A DNA stretch of 64,000 bases from Streptomyces ferrugineus. GTDB lineage: Bacteria; Actinomycetota; Actinomycetes; Streptomycetales; Streptomycetaceae. A program made the translations under genes and the position numbers. The DNA is taken from NCBI RefSeq assembly GCF_015160855.1, contig NZ_CP063373.1, positions 5,952,001-6,016,000 of the forward strand. Direction: 5' to 3'. Under the pieces are notes generated by a model. That model saw only the letters and a list, made by a program, of their open reading frames with translations, ran no database searches and was not told where the DNA came from. Each line of letters opens with the position of its first letter. Positions within the stretch are counted from its first letter, which is position 1. Below are positions 41,694 through 57,728 of the stretch, one piece after another.

Positions 41694-42155
41694 ATGAGCA
41701 GGACGAATGGCACCGGGGTCGTCGCAGCCCCGGCATCGAGCCGGACCGACCAGACCCACCGGCTCCGGGGGCTCGCCGGCATCGGTTTCATCGCCACGCT
41801 CGCGGCGACGGTGGCCACCACCCTCGCCGCGGCTCTTGCCGGGGCCGCTGGCGTCGACTTCCAGGTCCCCGATGGTGGTGAGACGATCCCGTTGTCCGGG
41901 TTCGCCGTGGTGACCGGCTTCTCCTCGGCCGTGGGCGTCGTCATCGCCGTCGCTCTTCTTCGTTGGAGCGCTCGCCCCGCCGAGCGATTCGTGTGGGCGG
42001 CGGTGTCGCTGACCGCGGTCTCGTTGGTCCCGCCCCTCCTGGCCGGGGCGAACACCGCCACCACCGCCGCCCTCCTCGGGCTGCACCTCGTCCCTGCGAC
42101 GGTGATGATCCCCACCCTGACGCGGAGCCTCCGCGCCCGGACCGATGGGCGCTGA
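41694..42155 (+). CDS. Four-helix membrane protein, possibly DUF6069 family
   Basis: 153 residues behind a GATGGAGGA site. Hydrophobic segments: IGFIATLAATVATTLAAALA, PLSGFAVVTGFSSAVGVVIA, WAAVSLTAVSLVPPLLAG and TAALLGLHLVPATVMIPTL. The pattern, including VDFQVPDGGETIPLSGF between helices 1 and 2, resembles the DUF6069 membrane family as I remember it. Downstream of the ECF-SnoaL sigma gene on the same strand. Function unknown. Confidence 0.72.
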   Translation: MSRTNGTGVVAAPASSRTDQTHRLRGLAGIGFIATLAATVATTLAAALAGAAGVDFQVPDGGETIPLSGFAVVTGFSSAVGVVIAVALLRWSARPAERFVWAAVSLTAVSLVPPLLAGANTATTAALLGLHLVPATVMIPTLTRSLRARTDGR

Positions 42156-42190
42156 GCGGTGCCCCTCTCTCGTAAGGCGAACCGCGATAC

Positions 42191-42928
42191 TCAGGCGGCC
42201 CCGCTCCGGCGCCTGCGCATCCACCACGCGCCGCCGCCGAGCACCACGACGGCCGCACCGACGCCCAGGGGCACGGCCACCGGCATGCCGTCGTCGTCCT
42301 TCGAGTCGTCCGCCACCGGCTCCGCGGAGGACTCCTTGGCGGCGGGCTCGTCCGAGGCGGTGTTCGACGCAGATGCGGACGGGTCCTGGGTGGGAGTGGG
42401 GCTCACCGGCTCGGCGCCGGGTGCGGCCGCCTTCAGTTCCAGCCGGGGCGCGGGATGGCCGTGCCCGTGCCCGTCGCCCTCGGACTCCTCCTCCAGTTCG
42501 ATCCAGCGGTCGATCTTGCCGTCGCTGTAGCTCTGGAGGGTCTTGAAGACCAGCTCCTTCGCGTCCGGCAACTGCCGTACGGTCACGACGTACTCGGCGT
42601 CCGCCCCCACCGCGAGCTTCGGCCCGGACACCGTGTAGCCCCGGCCGGTGGGGGCGAACTTCCACCCCTTGGGCCCTTCGTCATAGGTGACGTCCTGCGG
42701 GCTGATGCCCTCGGGCAGGATCACCTCCAGCTTGCTGATTCCGGCCGTTGCCGACTCGGACGCCGCGGAGAAGGTCAGCGCGACGTTCTGGTCGAGGGCC
42801 CGGGCGCCCGCGGCCTCCACCTCGGCGTGCGCCGCCGCCGGTCCCGCGACGGCGACGGTCACGGCGAGGGCGACCGAGGTGAGAACGCCGGTACGGCGCA
42901 GACTGCGGATCAGAGTGGAGCGGGACAC
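42191..42928 (-). CDS. YcnI-like (DUF1775) copper-associated exported protein
   Basis: 245 residues from GTG 42928 (VSRSTLIRSL) with AGGGAG upstream. A signal peptide ends at AAA before His34 (HAEVEAAG). In the YcnI family the first mature residue is a His that helps bind copper. The body is a single immunoglobulin-like domain (EVILPEGISPQDVTYDEGP, GADAEYVVTVRQLPDA). Then come an acidic, His-Gly-rich stretch (GDGHGHGHPAP), a Ser/Asp/Glu-rich linker and a C-terminal membrane anchor (VPLGVGAAVVVLGGGAWWMR) followed by Arg residues. It is probably a surface-anchored copper-binding protein. It lacks the usual neighbouring CopCD or PCuAC gene, although a PCuAC-like gene lies ~20 kb away. Confidence 0.85.
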   Translation of the reverse strand: MSRSTLIRSLRRTGVLTSVALAVTVAVAGPAAAHAEVEAAGARALDQNVALTFSAASESATAGISKLEVILPEGISPQDVTYDEGPKGWKFAPTGRGYTVSGPKLAVGADAEYVVTVRQLPDAKELVFKTLQSYSDGKIDRWIELEEESEGDGHGHGHPAPRLELKAAAPGAEPVSPTPTQDPSASASNTASDEPAAKESSAEPVADDSKDDDGMPVAVPLGVGAAVVVLGGGAWWMRRRRSGAA

Positions 42929-43428
42929 GTACGACTCCCTTGTACCGATGACGGGCTCGCTGGCCGACCGCCGGACGGCGGTCTCTTCACAGAAGTCGGA
43001 TGGGGAGCCGGGTGAGTTCCCGTGCTCGCCCGGAAAAAATGTGGCGTCGTTGTTGTTCGCCAGCCAACGCCATGAGGCCCGTCCGCGGTGTGCGGACGGG
43101 CCTCGTGATCGAGCGCCGGGCAGGCCTTGCACCTGCATCTCCCCGCAGGAAGCGGGACGTCTTTCCTTGGACCACCAACGCGACACCAGTCACCCGGAGT
43201 TGCGGCGACCAGCTCGTGGTCCACCTTAGCGCATCCGATCCCCCAACGCTCACACGTTCGACCGCACTCCGCTCGCCGATACGCCTTTCTGCTCTTCCGT
43301 GAGCTGGACGGATGAAAGCCGTCTGCTCCATATGAGGTGCCGCGAGCGGCTGTTGGGCACGGCGGGGACCGGCTCCTCGATCATCTTCGCGTCGGCGCAC
43401 GGCCGGCATGGAGACGAGGAGTGGCCCG
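42929..43428. other. 500-bp divergent intergenic region
   Basis: It lies between the YcnI-like gene (minus) and the lipase gene (plus). It holds the four-hairpin element described separately (43074-43223). Six-frame reading gives only low-quality frames. No other conserved feature recognised. Confidence 0.5.
43074..43223 (-). ncRNA. Candidate structured RNA (four successive hairpins)
   Basis: Read on the minus strand, four stems follow each other. An outer stem pairs 43168-43175 with 43216-43223 (8 bp). The second is CCCGC/GCGGG at 43142-43146 and 43152-43156. The third is GCAGG/CCTGC at 43120-43124 and 43132-43136. The last is a perfect 13-bp hairpin at 43074-43086 and 43092-43104 that looks like a terminator. 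It lies 146 bp upstream of the YcnI-like gene on that strand. It could be a free-standing sRNA or a leader element. I do not recognise it as a known riboswitch, tRNA or other Rfam class. Strand is inferred from the terminal hairpin. Confidence 0.45.
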
Positions 43429-44433
43429 ATGTCGGATCGGAAGGTTTCCCGGAGTCGGTCGAACCCGCGGCGCAGCAGGTGGGCGGCGGTCTGTGCGGGC
43501 GCGGCCCTGTCACTGACGGCCGGCCTGCCGGGCGACGCGGCCGCCTCCGACACTCCCTCACCCTCGCGACCGCTGGGCCAGGTCCTCGATGTCTCCGCGG
43601 CGGTGGCGGGAGGGCTCCGGAACCCGGACGCGCCGCCGGCCGGGGCCAATGACTGGGATTGCCGGCCCACGCGCCGGCATCCGCGCCCGGTCGTGCTGCT
43701 GCACGGATCCGCGGGGAACGCCTTCAACAACTGGAGCATGCTGTCCCCGTGGCTGAAGCGGGAGGGCTACTGCGTCTTCGCCCCCAACTACGGTGGCCCG
43801 CCCGGCAGTCCGTTCCAGGCCACGGGCCCCATCCCCGAGTCCGCCCGCCAGGTCGCCCGTTACGTCGACCGGGTGCTGAAGGCGACCGGGTCCCGCCAGG
43901 TCGATCTCGTCGGGCACTCCCAGGGCGGCGGTCCGACGCCCCGCTGGTATCTGCGGTTCGAGGGCGGCACGGATCCCGCGCATCCGAAGCGGAACAAGGT
44001 GCGCAGCCTCATCGCGCTCGCCCCGTCCAACCACGGCGGGAACGTCTCCGGCGTCGGCACCCTGATCACCAAGCTGGGTCTCAACCCGACCGTGTCCGCC
44101 GTCGTCGGCCAGGCGTGGTCGGACCAGATGGTCGGCTCCGCGGTGAACAGGAAGCTCGACCGGGGCGGGGACACCCAGCCGGGGGTCCGCTACACCGTCA
44201 TCGCCACCAGGTACGACGAGTTCGCCACGCCGTACCGGAACAACTTCCTGACCGCGGGACCGGGCGCGACCGTCCGCAACATCCTGATCCAGCGGATCTG
44301 CCCGCAGGACATGTCCGAGCACCTGTCGCTCGCGTACGACACCAACGCCGCCCAGCTCGTGCGCAACGCCCTCGATCCCGCCCACGCACGACCCGTCCGC
44401 TGTGGGCTGTCCCTGCCTGTGCTGGGCGGCTGA
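43429..44433 (+). CDS. Secreted lipase (alpha/beta hydrolase)
   Basis: 334 residues. The start is ATG 43429 (MSDRKVSRSRSNPRRSRW) because GAGGAG precedes it by the right distance; an ATG at 43408 lies before that site. An Arg-rich signal peptide ends near residue 40. The oxyanion segment PVVLLHGSAGNAFNNW and the lipase box GHSQGG (Ser164) are clear. A catalytic Asp is likely in ATRYDEF and His in MSEHLSLAYD. Two Cys pairs suggest disulfides. It resembles actinomycete triacylglycerol lipases/esterases (EstA/LipA group). Confidence 0.88.
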   Translation: MSDRKVSRSRSNPRRSRWAAVCAGAALSLTAGLPGDAAASDTPSPSRPLGQVLDVSAAVAGGLRNPDAPPAGANDWDCRPTRRHPRPVVLLHGSAGNAFNNWSMLSPWLKREGYCVFAPNYGGPPGSPFQATGPIPESARQVARYVDRVLKATGSRQVDLVGHSQGGGPTPRWYLRFEGGTDPAHPKRNKVRSLIALAPSNHGGNVSGVGTLITKLGLNPTVSAVVGQAWSDQMVGSAVNRKLDRGGDTQPGVRYTVIATRYDEFATPYRNNFLTAGPGATVRNILIQRICPQDMSEHLSLAYDTNAAQLVRNALDPAHARPVRCGLSLPVLGG

Positions 44434-44679
44434 AGTCGTCCTGGCGCGCGGGAGGCGGCCGCGCCACCCTCGGGTCCGAGGAGGAACGCCGTCAGGCCGG
44501 CGGTCCCCAGCGCGACCAGCGGCAGGCCCACGGGCAGTGCCCTGAGCATCACCTCGGCCCGCTGCCGACCGGATCCGGGATCGGGGACAGCAGGCCGAGG
44601 GAGATCGGTGCGAACAGCCGATGGCGAGCATGTCCCATTGTCGGCCGACCCCAGGAGGACCGCAGCCCGTGTCGGGCTG
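44434..44679. other. 246-bp gap without a supported gene
   Basis: It lies between the lipase gene and the converging small secreted protein gene. A minus-strand frame contains one hydrophobic stretch (LRALPVGLPLVALGTAGLTA) but has no ribosome site or conserved continuation. I see no clear terminator. Confidence 0.4.
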
Positions 44680-44970
44680 TCAGCAGGTGCGGCCCACGTA
44701 GTGAGCGCCCTGGATCTTGGCGGCGGAGCCCAGCCAGGTCGTGCCGGGCCCGACGCACCGTTCGTAGTCCGACGCATAGGCGACGCGCACCTTGATGACC
44801 ACCCGCGAGCCGTCGGAGGTGCAGTGGTTGTAGTAGGCGTCGGAGCTGGTCTCGTAGAAGCCGCACGGGTCGGCTGCCGCGGGGATCGCCTGGGCGGTCA
44901 CCGCGCCGAGGGACGTGAGCACGAGGGCGACGGAACCGAGGGCGCCGGTGACTACGCGACGAAGACTCAA
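44680..44970 (-). CDS. Small secreted Cys-containing protein (DUF6355-like)
   Basis: 96 residues. The start is TTG 44970 because an AAGGAG site lies exactly 6 bp before it; the longer in-frame reading from 45045 lacks one. A signal peptide ends near AIPAAA (~residue 32). The mature part of about 65 residues contains DPCGFYETSSDAYYNHC, VGPGTTWLG and a final VGRTC, so four Cys and probably two disulfides. It resembles the DUF6355 family as I remember it. Exported; role unknown. Confidence 0.75.
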   Translation of the reverse strand: MSLRRVVTGALGSVALVLTSLGAVTAQAIPAAADPCGFYETSSDAYYNHCTSDGSRVVIKVRVAYASDYERCVGPGTTWLGSAAKIQGAHYVGRTC

Positions 44971-45204
44971 GGGGAACTCCTTGACCAGTGGAGGCAACCG
45001 GCCCGGTGGCCCGTGTGCCTGCCCATTCGTTGGATACGCGCACAAGAATCGCCGTGCCGCACGGGCGCTGTTGATCGATTGCGGCTCCGTTCACCTGGCG
45101 AATCGTTCGACCGGTCCCCGATGGGATGATCTTGTCCCCGTTGTCGGGTCCGGCCCGGGCGGGACTGTGTAGAGGTCGTCGTCCCGTTTTGGGACCATGA
45201 CCTC
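44971..45204. other. Divergent intergenic region
   Basis: 234 bp between the small secreted protein gene and the 2H phosphoesterase gene. Nothing specific recognised beyond the AAGGAG ribosome site of the former. Confidence 0.4.
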
Positions 45205-45861
45205 GTGGACGGGATTCCGGCTCATGGCGCGGCCGAGCCGGTGGATGTGCTCGAGGTGGCGCCGACGCCCCGGACGGCGGTGGCGTGGCTGCCTCCGCGC
45301 GAGCTCTGGCCGCCGATCCAGGACATCCGCTGGGAGCACGATCCACAGGTACGGCGCTGGCCGCCCCATGTGAATCTGCTGTTCGGTTTCGTGCCGGAGG
45401 AGGAGTTCGCTCGGGCCGTGCCGCTGCTGGCCGCCGGGGCGACGGCCGGTACGGCGTTCACGGCGCGCCTGGCCGGTGTGCGCTACTTCCGGCATCGCCA
45501 CTACGCGACGGTCTGGCTCGATCCGGCCGCGGCGGACCCGGCGCCATGGGCCCGCCTCCGCCGCGAACTGCGGCGGCGCTTCCCGCTCTGCCAGGGGCGC
45601 GGCGACCGCTTCACTCCCCATCTGTCCCTCGGCCGCACCCGGGACCCGAAGGGCCTGGCGGCCGAGTGCGCCGCCCGGCTCGGCACGCTGTCGGCGGCGG
45701 TCGAGGAGGTGGTGCTGCTCTCCCGTCGCGGCGAGGAGCCCATGCGTCCCCGGGCCGTGATCACACTGGGCACCGGCGAGGTCCGCGACCCGGAGGCGAG
45801 GTGGGACGATCCGTCAACTGCGGGGCGCCCAAGCGACGGTGAGCCGCCGACGACGAGCTGA
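45205..45861 (+). CDS. 2H phosphoesterase (2'-5' RNA ligase-like)
   Basis: 218 residues from GTG 45205; the ribosome site is weak, so the exact start is uncertain. The two catalytic histidine motifs of the 2H superfamily are evident: [10 protein letters not shown] (H-x-N variant) near residue 53 and TPHLSLGRT (H-x-S) near residue 147, in a protein of the right size. Members hydrolyse cyclic phosphates or 2'-5' linkages in RNA or nucleotides. It is followed 76 bp later by the pmt-like gene on the same strand. Confidence 0.8.
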   Translation: MDGIPAHGAAEPVDVLEVAPTPRTAVAWLPPRELWPPIQDIRWEHDPQVRRWPPHVNLLFGFVPEEEFARAVPLLAAGATAGTAFTARLAGVRYFRHRHYATVWLDPAAADPAPWARLRRELRRRFPLCQGRGDRFTPHLSLGRTRDPKGLAAECAARLGTLSAAVEEVVLLSRRGEEPMRPRAVITLGTGEVRDPEARWDDPSTAGRPSDGEPPTTS

Positions 45862-45937
45862 CGTATGGCCGGAGGCCGTCGCTCCCACCGGCTCATCGCC
45901 GAAGGGTGGTCTGCCCGGTGATCTACCCTCTGGTCTG

Positions 45938-47689
45938 ATGAGCCTGATCACCTTGGCCCGGAGCCTGTTCGCGAGCGGCGCGACCCGTTTCCCCGTCCTC
46001 GACGGGACGAGTCGCCCTCCGGCACGCGGCGATCGGCAGGAACGATTGCGCCGCTTCGGGTACGTCGGCCGACGCCCGACCGACATCCGCGAGCGTCTCG
46101 TCCCGCCCTTCCCGAAGCCGCCGACCCACCTGTGGGCGTCCACCCGCCTCAGCCCGGCGTCGGCGTACCGCGCCGCGAAGGCGATGGAGTGGCTGGGCCC
46201 GGTGCTCGTCGCCGTCCTCGCGGGAGCGATCCGCTTCTGGCGCCTCGGCCGGCCGCGGGACCTCGTCTTCGACGAGACCTACTACGCCAAGGACGCCTGG
46301 TCGTTGCTGCAACTCGGCTACGAGGGCACCTGGCCGGACCGCGAGATCGCCGACCCGCAGGTCCTCGCGCACCCGCAGGCCGTCCCGCTGTCCGACACCG
46401 GGGCCTTCGTCGCCCACCCGCCGACGGGCAAGTGGGTGATCGCCCTCGGCGAGTCGATGTTCGGCCTCACCCCCTTCGGCTGGCGCTTCATGACGGCGGT
46501 CCTGGGCACGCTGTCCGTGCTGATGCTGTGCCGAATAGGCCGGCGCCTGTTCCGGTCGACGCTGCTGGGCTGTCTGGCCGGGGCCCTGATGGCGATGGAC
46601 GGTCTGCACGTGGTGATGAGCCGGACGGCGCTGCTGGACCTCGTCGTCATGTTCTTCGTCCTGGCGGCCTTCGGATGCCTGCTGCTCGACCGGGACCGGG
46701 CACGGGCCCGGCTCGCGGCGGCCCTCCCGGTGGGCGAGGACGGCCGGGTGCGCCCGGACGCCGGCACCGGTGACCGTGCCGGGACCGGCCTGCGCCCCTG
46801 GCGACTGGCCGCCGGCGCCTTCCTGGGACTGGCGGCCTCGACCAAGTGGAACGGCCTGTACTTCCTCGCCTTCTTCATGGTCCTGACGGTGCTGTGGGAC
46901 GTCGGCTCCCGCCGTGTCACGGGAGCGCGCCGCCCGTACCGCGCGGTGCTGCGCAAGGATCTCGGCCGGTCGGTGCTGTCCCTCGCTCCGGTCGCGGCCG
47001 TGACGTATCTGGCGACCTGGACCGGCTGGTTCCTGTCCGACCGCGGCTACGCGCGCCACTGGGCGGACGGCCGCGGCGGCACCTGGTCATGGATTCCCGC
47101 CCCGCTGCGCGGCCTGTGGCACTACGAGTACGGGGTCTACCGGTTCAACGTGGGACTGCACACCCCGCACAAGTACGAGTCGAACCCCTGGAGTTGGCTG
47201 GTCCTCGGCCGCCCGGTGCTGTTCGACTACGAGTCGCCGGACCCCGGCCGGGACGGGTGTCACACCACGGTCGACTGCTCGCAGACCGTCCTCGCCCTGG
47301 GCACGCCGCTCCTGTGGTGGTCGGCGTGCTGCGCCCTCGTGTATCTGCTGCACCGCTGGGCGCTGCGCCGTGACTGGCGCGCCGGTGCCGTCCTGTGCGC
47401 GGTGGCGGCCGGCTATCTGCCCTGGTTCCTCTACCAGGACCGTACGATCTTCTCCTTCTACGCCGTCGTGTTCGTGCCCTACCTGTGCCTGGCCGTGACG
47501 ATGATGCTGGGAGCCCTGCTTGGCCCACCGGGGGCGGCCTGGAGACGGCGGACGCGGGGTGCGGTGGCGGCGGGCGTACTCGTCCTCCTGATCGCCTGGA
47601 ACTTGATCTACTTCTTCCCGCTCTACACCGGGCAGACGATCCCGTACGCCGACTGGCACGCGAGGATGTGGCTCGACACCTGGATCTGA
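45938..47689 (+). CDS. Protein O-mannosyltransferase (GT39, Pmt family)
   Basis: 583 residues from ATG 45938 (MSLITLARSL); the start is uncertain because no good ribosome site is seen. About 11 membrane segments. The catalytic Asp-Glu pair is in the first extracytoplasmic loop (LVFDETYYAKDAW, near residue 111). Other Pmt blocks are FGWRFMTAVLGTLSVLMLCR, MDGLHVVMSRTALLDLV, STKWNGLY, HTPHKYESNPWSWLVLGRP and the C-terminal WHARMWLDTWI. It transfers mannose from polyprenyl-phosphate-mannose to exported proteins. The N-terminus (RRFGYVGRRPTDIRERLVPP) resembles that of the principal streptomycete Pmt but the body has diverged, so this may be a second paralogue. Confidence 0.9.
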   Translation: MSLITLARSLFASGATRFPVLDGTSRPPARGDRQERLRRFGYVGRRPTDIRERLVPPFPKPPTHLWASTRLSPASAYRAAKAMEWLGPVLVAVLAGAIRFWRLGRPRDLVFDETYYAKDAWSLLQLGYEGTWPDREIADPQVLAHPQAVPLSDTGAFVAHPPTGKWVIALGESMFGLTPFGWRFMTAVLGTLSVLMLCRIGRRLFRSTLLGCLAGALMAMDGLHVVMSRTALLDLVVMFFVLAAFGCLLLDRDRARARLAAALPVGEDGRVRPDAGTGDRAGTGLRPWRLAAGAFLGLAASTKWNGLYFLAFFMVLTVLWDVGSRRVTGARRPYRAVLRKDLGRSVLSLAPVAAVTYLATWTGWFLSDRGYARHWADGRGGTWSWIPAPLRGLWHYEYGVYRFNVGLHTPHKYESNPWSWLVLGRPVLFDYESPDPGRDGCHTTVDCSQTVLALGTPLLWWSACCALVYLLHRWALRRDWRAGAVLCAVAAGYLPWFLYQDRTIFSFYAVVFVPYLCLAVTMMLGALLGPPGAAWRRRTRGAVAAGVLVLLIAWNLIYFFPLYTGQTIPYADWHARMWLDTWI

Positions 47690-47713
47690 AGCGGGCGGCG
47701 GTGGCGGCGGAAC

Positions 47714-55681
<7,968 letters not shown>

Positions 55682-55794
55682 GACGGGTTCCGATCGGCTG
55701 AGGGAGGTGACGACGCGGCTGTTCCCCCGGGTCAGTGAACAGGGGAAGTCGCCTGATCATCAAGGGAGTTACGGCATCACGTCGTCCGGCCTGG

Positions 55795-56526
55795 TCAACG
55801 GCGACTGGATCTTCTCCCTGAAGGAGACGACGTGATCTCCAGCTCATCCAGGGGGACGCCTCTCGCCCAGCGCTGCAGCCGACCGCCGTCCACGAGGCGG
55901 ACGTCCTCCTGGAGGGACGCCCACCTCGTCTCCGCGCGGCTGAAGCTGCCGGGGTGGACGATGACCTGGACCGTGCTGTCGGCGTCCGGTTCACCCGGCT
56001 CGACGAGGGTCGCGGGGCTGTCCTCCGCCTCGGCCGTCTCCTCGGCGCGGAACCTGACGTCCAGCCGGCGGCCCTGGCGGTCCCGGGCGTGCAGGCGTCG
56101 CCGCCCCTTCGTCAGGGTCAGGTCGACCACCCGCCAGCCGTCGCGCCGCAGGATCCGCCCCACCGCCTCCGCCAGCCCGCGCTCATCCAGCAGGGCGAGC
56201 TCCTGCGCGGTGTAGCGGCCACCGCGCCGACGCACGACGCCCCGGCGAAGTCGCAGGGCCACCAAGGCGATCGCGGCCAGCACGCCGACGCCGATCGCCA
56301 GTCCGGCGACGCCGAAGCCGCGGTGCAACCAGACCAGCAGGAACACCGGGACGAGGACGGCGAGACCGAGGCCCGCGAAGGCCGGGAGGACGTCGCGGAG
56401 TCCGGGGCCGTACCGGCCCTGCGCCCGCAGTTCGGAGACCGCCTGCTTTCGCCGTGAGCGGCGCGATGCGGGAGGCGGCGGGTGCTGCTCGTCCACCGGC
56501 AGGCGCGGCTGCCGCCACTTCCTCAC
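55795..56526 (-). CDS. Hypothetical two-helix membrane protein
   Basis: 243 residues from GTG 56526, close after GGGGGAGC. After a basic N-terminus come two adjacent hydrophobic helices (LAVLVPVFLLVWLHRGF and AGLAIGVGVLAAIALVAL). A soluble C-terminal domain follows (LLDERGLAEAVGRILRRDGW, LHARDRQGRRLDVRFRAEE, VIVHPGSFSRAE). The helix-then-strand pattern of that domain is faintly like restriction-endonuclease-like (Mrr) domains, but I do not see a full D-ExK catalytic set, so no function is given. It is 114 bp upstream of the PKS gene on the same strand. Confidence 0.6.
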   Translation of the reverse strand: MRKWRQPRLPVDEQHPPPPASRRSRRKQAVSELRAQGRYGPGLRDVLPAFAGLGLAVLVPVFLLVWLHRGFGVAGLAIGVGVLAAIALVALRLRRGVVRRRGGRYTAQELALLDERGLAEAVGRILRRDGWRVVDLTLTKGRRRLHARDRQGRRLDVRFRAEETAEAEDSPATLVEPGEPDADSTVQVIVHPGSFSRAETRWASLQEDVRLVDGGRLQRWARGVPLDELEITSSPSGRRSSRR

Positions 56527-56622
56527 CAGAATGTGCTCCCCCGCGGTCTCGTTCGTCCCCCTGACGATAGAGATTCCCGCCCGGTCGGCGCCAGCGGGGA
56601 GGATCTCTCGCGATCGCCGCTG

Positions 56623-57123
56623 TCAGCTCGACGCCGGAGAGACGGGGAAGAGCATGCAGCTACTGGTGGCGTGGGCGAGCAGACGGTCCTCGGAATCGAA
56701 CAATTCGGCTTGTGCCAGGGCCGTGCGGCGGCCGTGGTTGAGCACGGAGCCGATGGCACGGACCTTGCCGGTGTCGACGTTGATCTGCCGCAGGAACTTC
56801 ACGCTCAGGTCGATCGAGGTGTATCCCATGCCCGCCGGCAGCACGGACTGCACGGCACAGCCGGCGGCCGAGTCGAGGAGGGTGGCGTAGACGCCGCCAT
56901 GGACGCTGCCGATGGGGTTGTAGTGCTCCTCCCCCGGTTCCAGGGCGAAGACGGCGTGGCCGAACTCGACCTGCTCCAGGGTGAATCCGAGGGTCGCGGC
57001 GATGGGCGGGCCGGGCAGACGTCCGCTCAGCATGCTGCGCAGGAAGTCGAGACCGCTCTCCTGGCCGACGACGGCCGCGGAGATACTCGGATCCTGCCAC
57101 TCGACGGTGCGTGACCTCGTCAT
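56623..57123 (-). CDS. PaaI-type hotdog thioesterase
   Basis: 166 residues from ATG 57123, behind GGAGGAAG; longer in-frame starts lie over the operator region and are not conserved. The hotdog signature YNPIGSVHGGVYATLLDSAA carries the His-Gly-Gly and Asp catalytic features of PaaI acyl-CoA thioesterases. It hydrolyses acyl-CoA thioesters in the cytoplasm. It is divergent from an HxlR regulator, with two operator-like sites between, so it is probably repressed by that regulator. Confidence 0.88.
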   Translation of the reverse strand: MTRSRTVEWQDPSISAAVVGQESGLDFLRSMLSGRLPGPPIAATLGFTLEQVEFGHAVFALEPGEEHYNPIGSVHGGVYATLLDSAAGCAVQSVLPAGMGYTSIDLSVKFLRQINVDTGKVRAIGSVLNHGRRTALAQAELFDSEDRLLAHATSSCMLFPVSPASS

Positions 57124-57142
57124 ACGTCTCTTCCTCCCCATC

Positions 57143-57197
57143 TGGCTTCGACAACCGAAGCTAGCTGGCACGCACCTGGCTGTCAATGTCGAAGCCA
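57143..57197. promoter_or_regulatory. Two related 21-bp operator-like sites between thioesterase and HxlR genes
   Basis: Site 1 (57143-57163) has arms TGGCTTCG and CGAAGCTA around ACAAC. Site 2 (57177-57197) has TGGCT and AGCCA ends. The outer halves, TGGCTTCGACA (57143-57153) and TGTCGAAGCCA (57187-57197), are perfect inverse copies. The centres are 34 bp apart. The spacing and placement fit cooperative binding of HxlR dimers controlling both genes. Confidence 0.7.
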
Positions 57198-57212
57198 GCC
57201 TACGATGGCGCC

Positions 57213-57677
57213 ATGACCTGGTTGGAGACGAGCACCGAGAACTGCACGGTGCAGCGCACCCTCGACCTGATCGGCGAGAAGTGGTCGCTGCTGGTGTTGC
57301 GCGACGCCATGAACGGCGTACGCCGCTTCGACGACTTCCGCCGGCACATGGGAATGTCCGAGGCGGTGCTGGCGGACCGGCTGCGCAAGCTGGTCGCCGC
57401 CGGGGTCCTGGACACCGTCCCGTACCGCGAACCGGGCCACCGCACGCGCCACGAGTACCGGCTCACGCGCAAGGGATGGGACCTGTGGCCGGTGATGCTC
57501 GCCCTCAAGCAATGGGGCGACCGGTACACGGCGGACCTGGAGGGGCCGCCCCTGGAGGTGCGCCACCGTGACTGCGGCGAACCGCTGGAGACGGTCGTCG
57601 TCTGCGCGGGCGAGCACGGGCCTCTTGCCCCACGGCAGGCTTACACACGGCCTGGCGCGGCGGCGCACGCCCTGTGA
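57213..57677 (+). CDS. HxlR-family transcriptional regulator
   Basis: 154 residues from ATG 57213. The family signature is complete: an N-terminal Cys (NCTVQRTLDLIGEKWSLLVL), the recognition region RRFDDFRRHMGMSEAVLADR and wing (PGHRTRHEYRLTRKGWDLWP). HxlR proteins respond to aldehydes, quinones or thiol-reactive compounds. This one carries four further Cys/His positions in the C-terminal tail (HRDCGEPLETVVVCAGEHG) that could bind a metal. Divergent from the thioesterase gene. Confidence 0.92.
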   Translation: MTWLETSTENCTVQRTLDLIGEKWSLLVLRDAMNGVRRFDDFRRHMGMSEAVLADRLRKLVAAGVLDTVPYREPGHRTRHEYRLTRKGWDLWPVMLALKQWGDRYTADLEGPPLEVRHRDCGEPLETVVVCAGEHGPLAPRQAYTRPGAAAHAL

Positions 57678-57728
57678 GCGGATGCCGCTCTGCGAGCGGA
57701 TGCCGAGGCATCTGTGGGCCGACCGCGC

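Noticed and set aside
43107..43180. A possible tRNA in the structured intergenic region (a 5-7-5 hairpin GCAGG/CCTGC and a following ACCACCA)
   Set aside because: The loop lacks the T at position 33 followed by a sensible anticodon, there is no T-arm TTCGA, and the ends do not form an acceptor stem.
42191..43186. Long N-terminal extension of the YcnI-like protein to 43186
   Set aside because: It would run through the structured intergenic element and place about 85 charged residues before a clear signal peptide; GTG 42928 has an AGGGAG site.
44190..44777. Minus-strand frame with a hydrophobic stretch in the gap after the lipase gene
   Set aside because: It overlaps the lipase 3' end in antisense and the small secreted protein gene, and has no ribosome site and only one membrane-like stretch.
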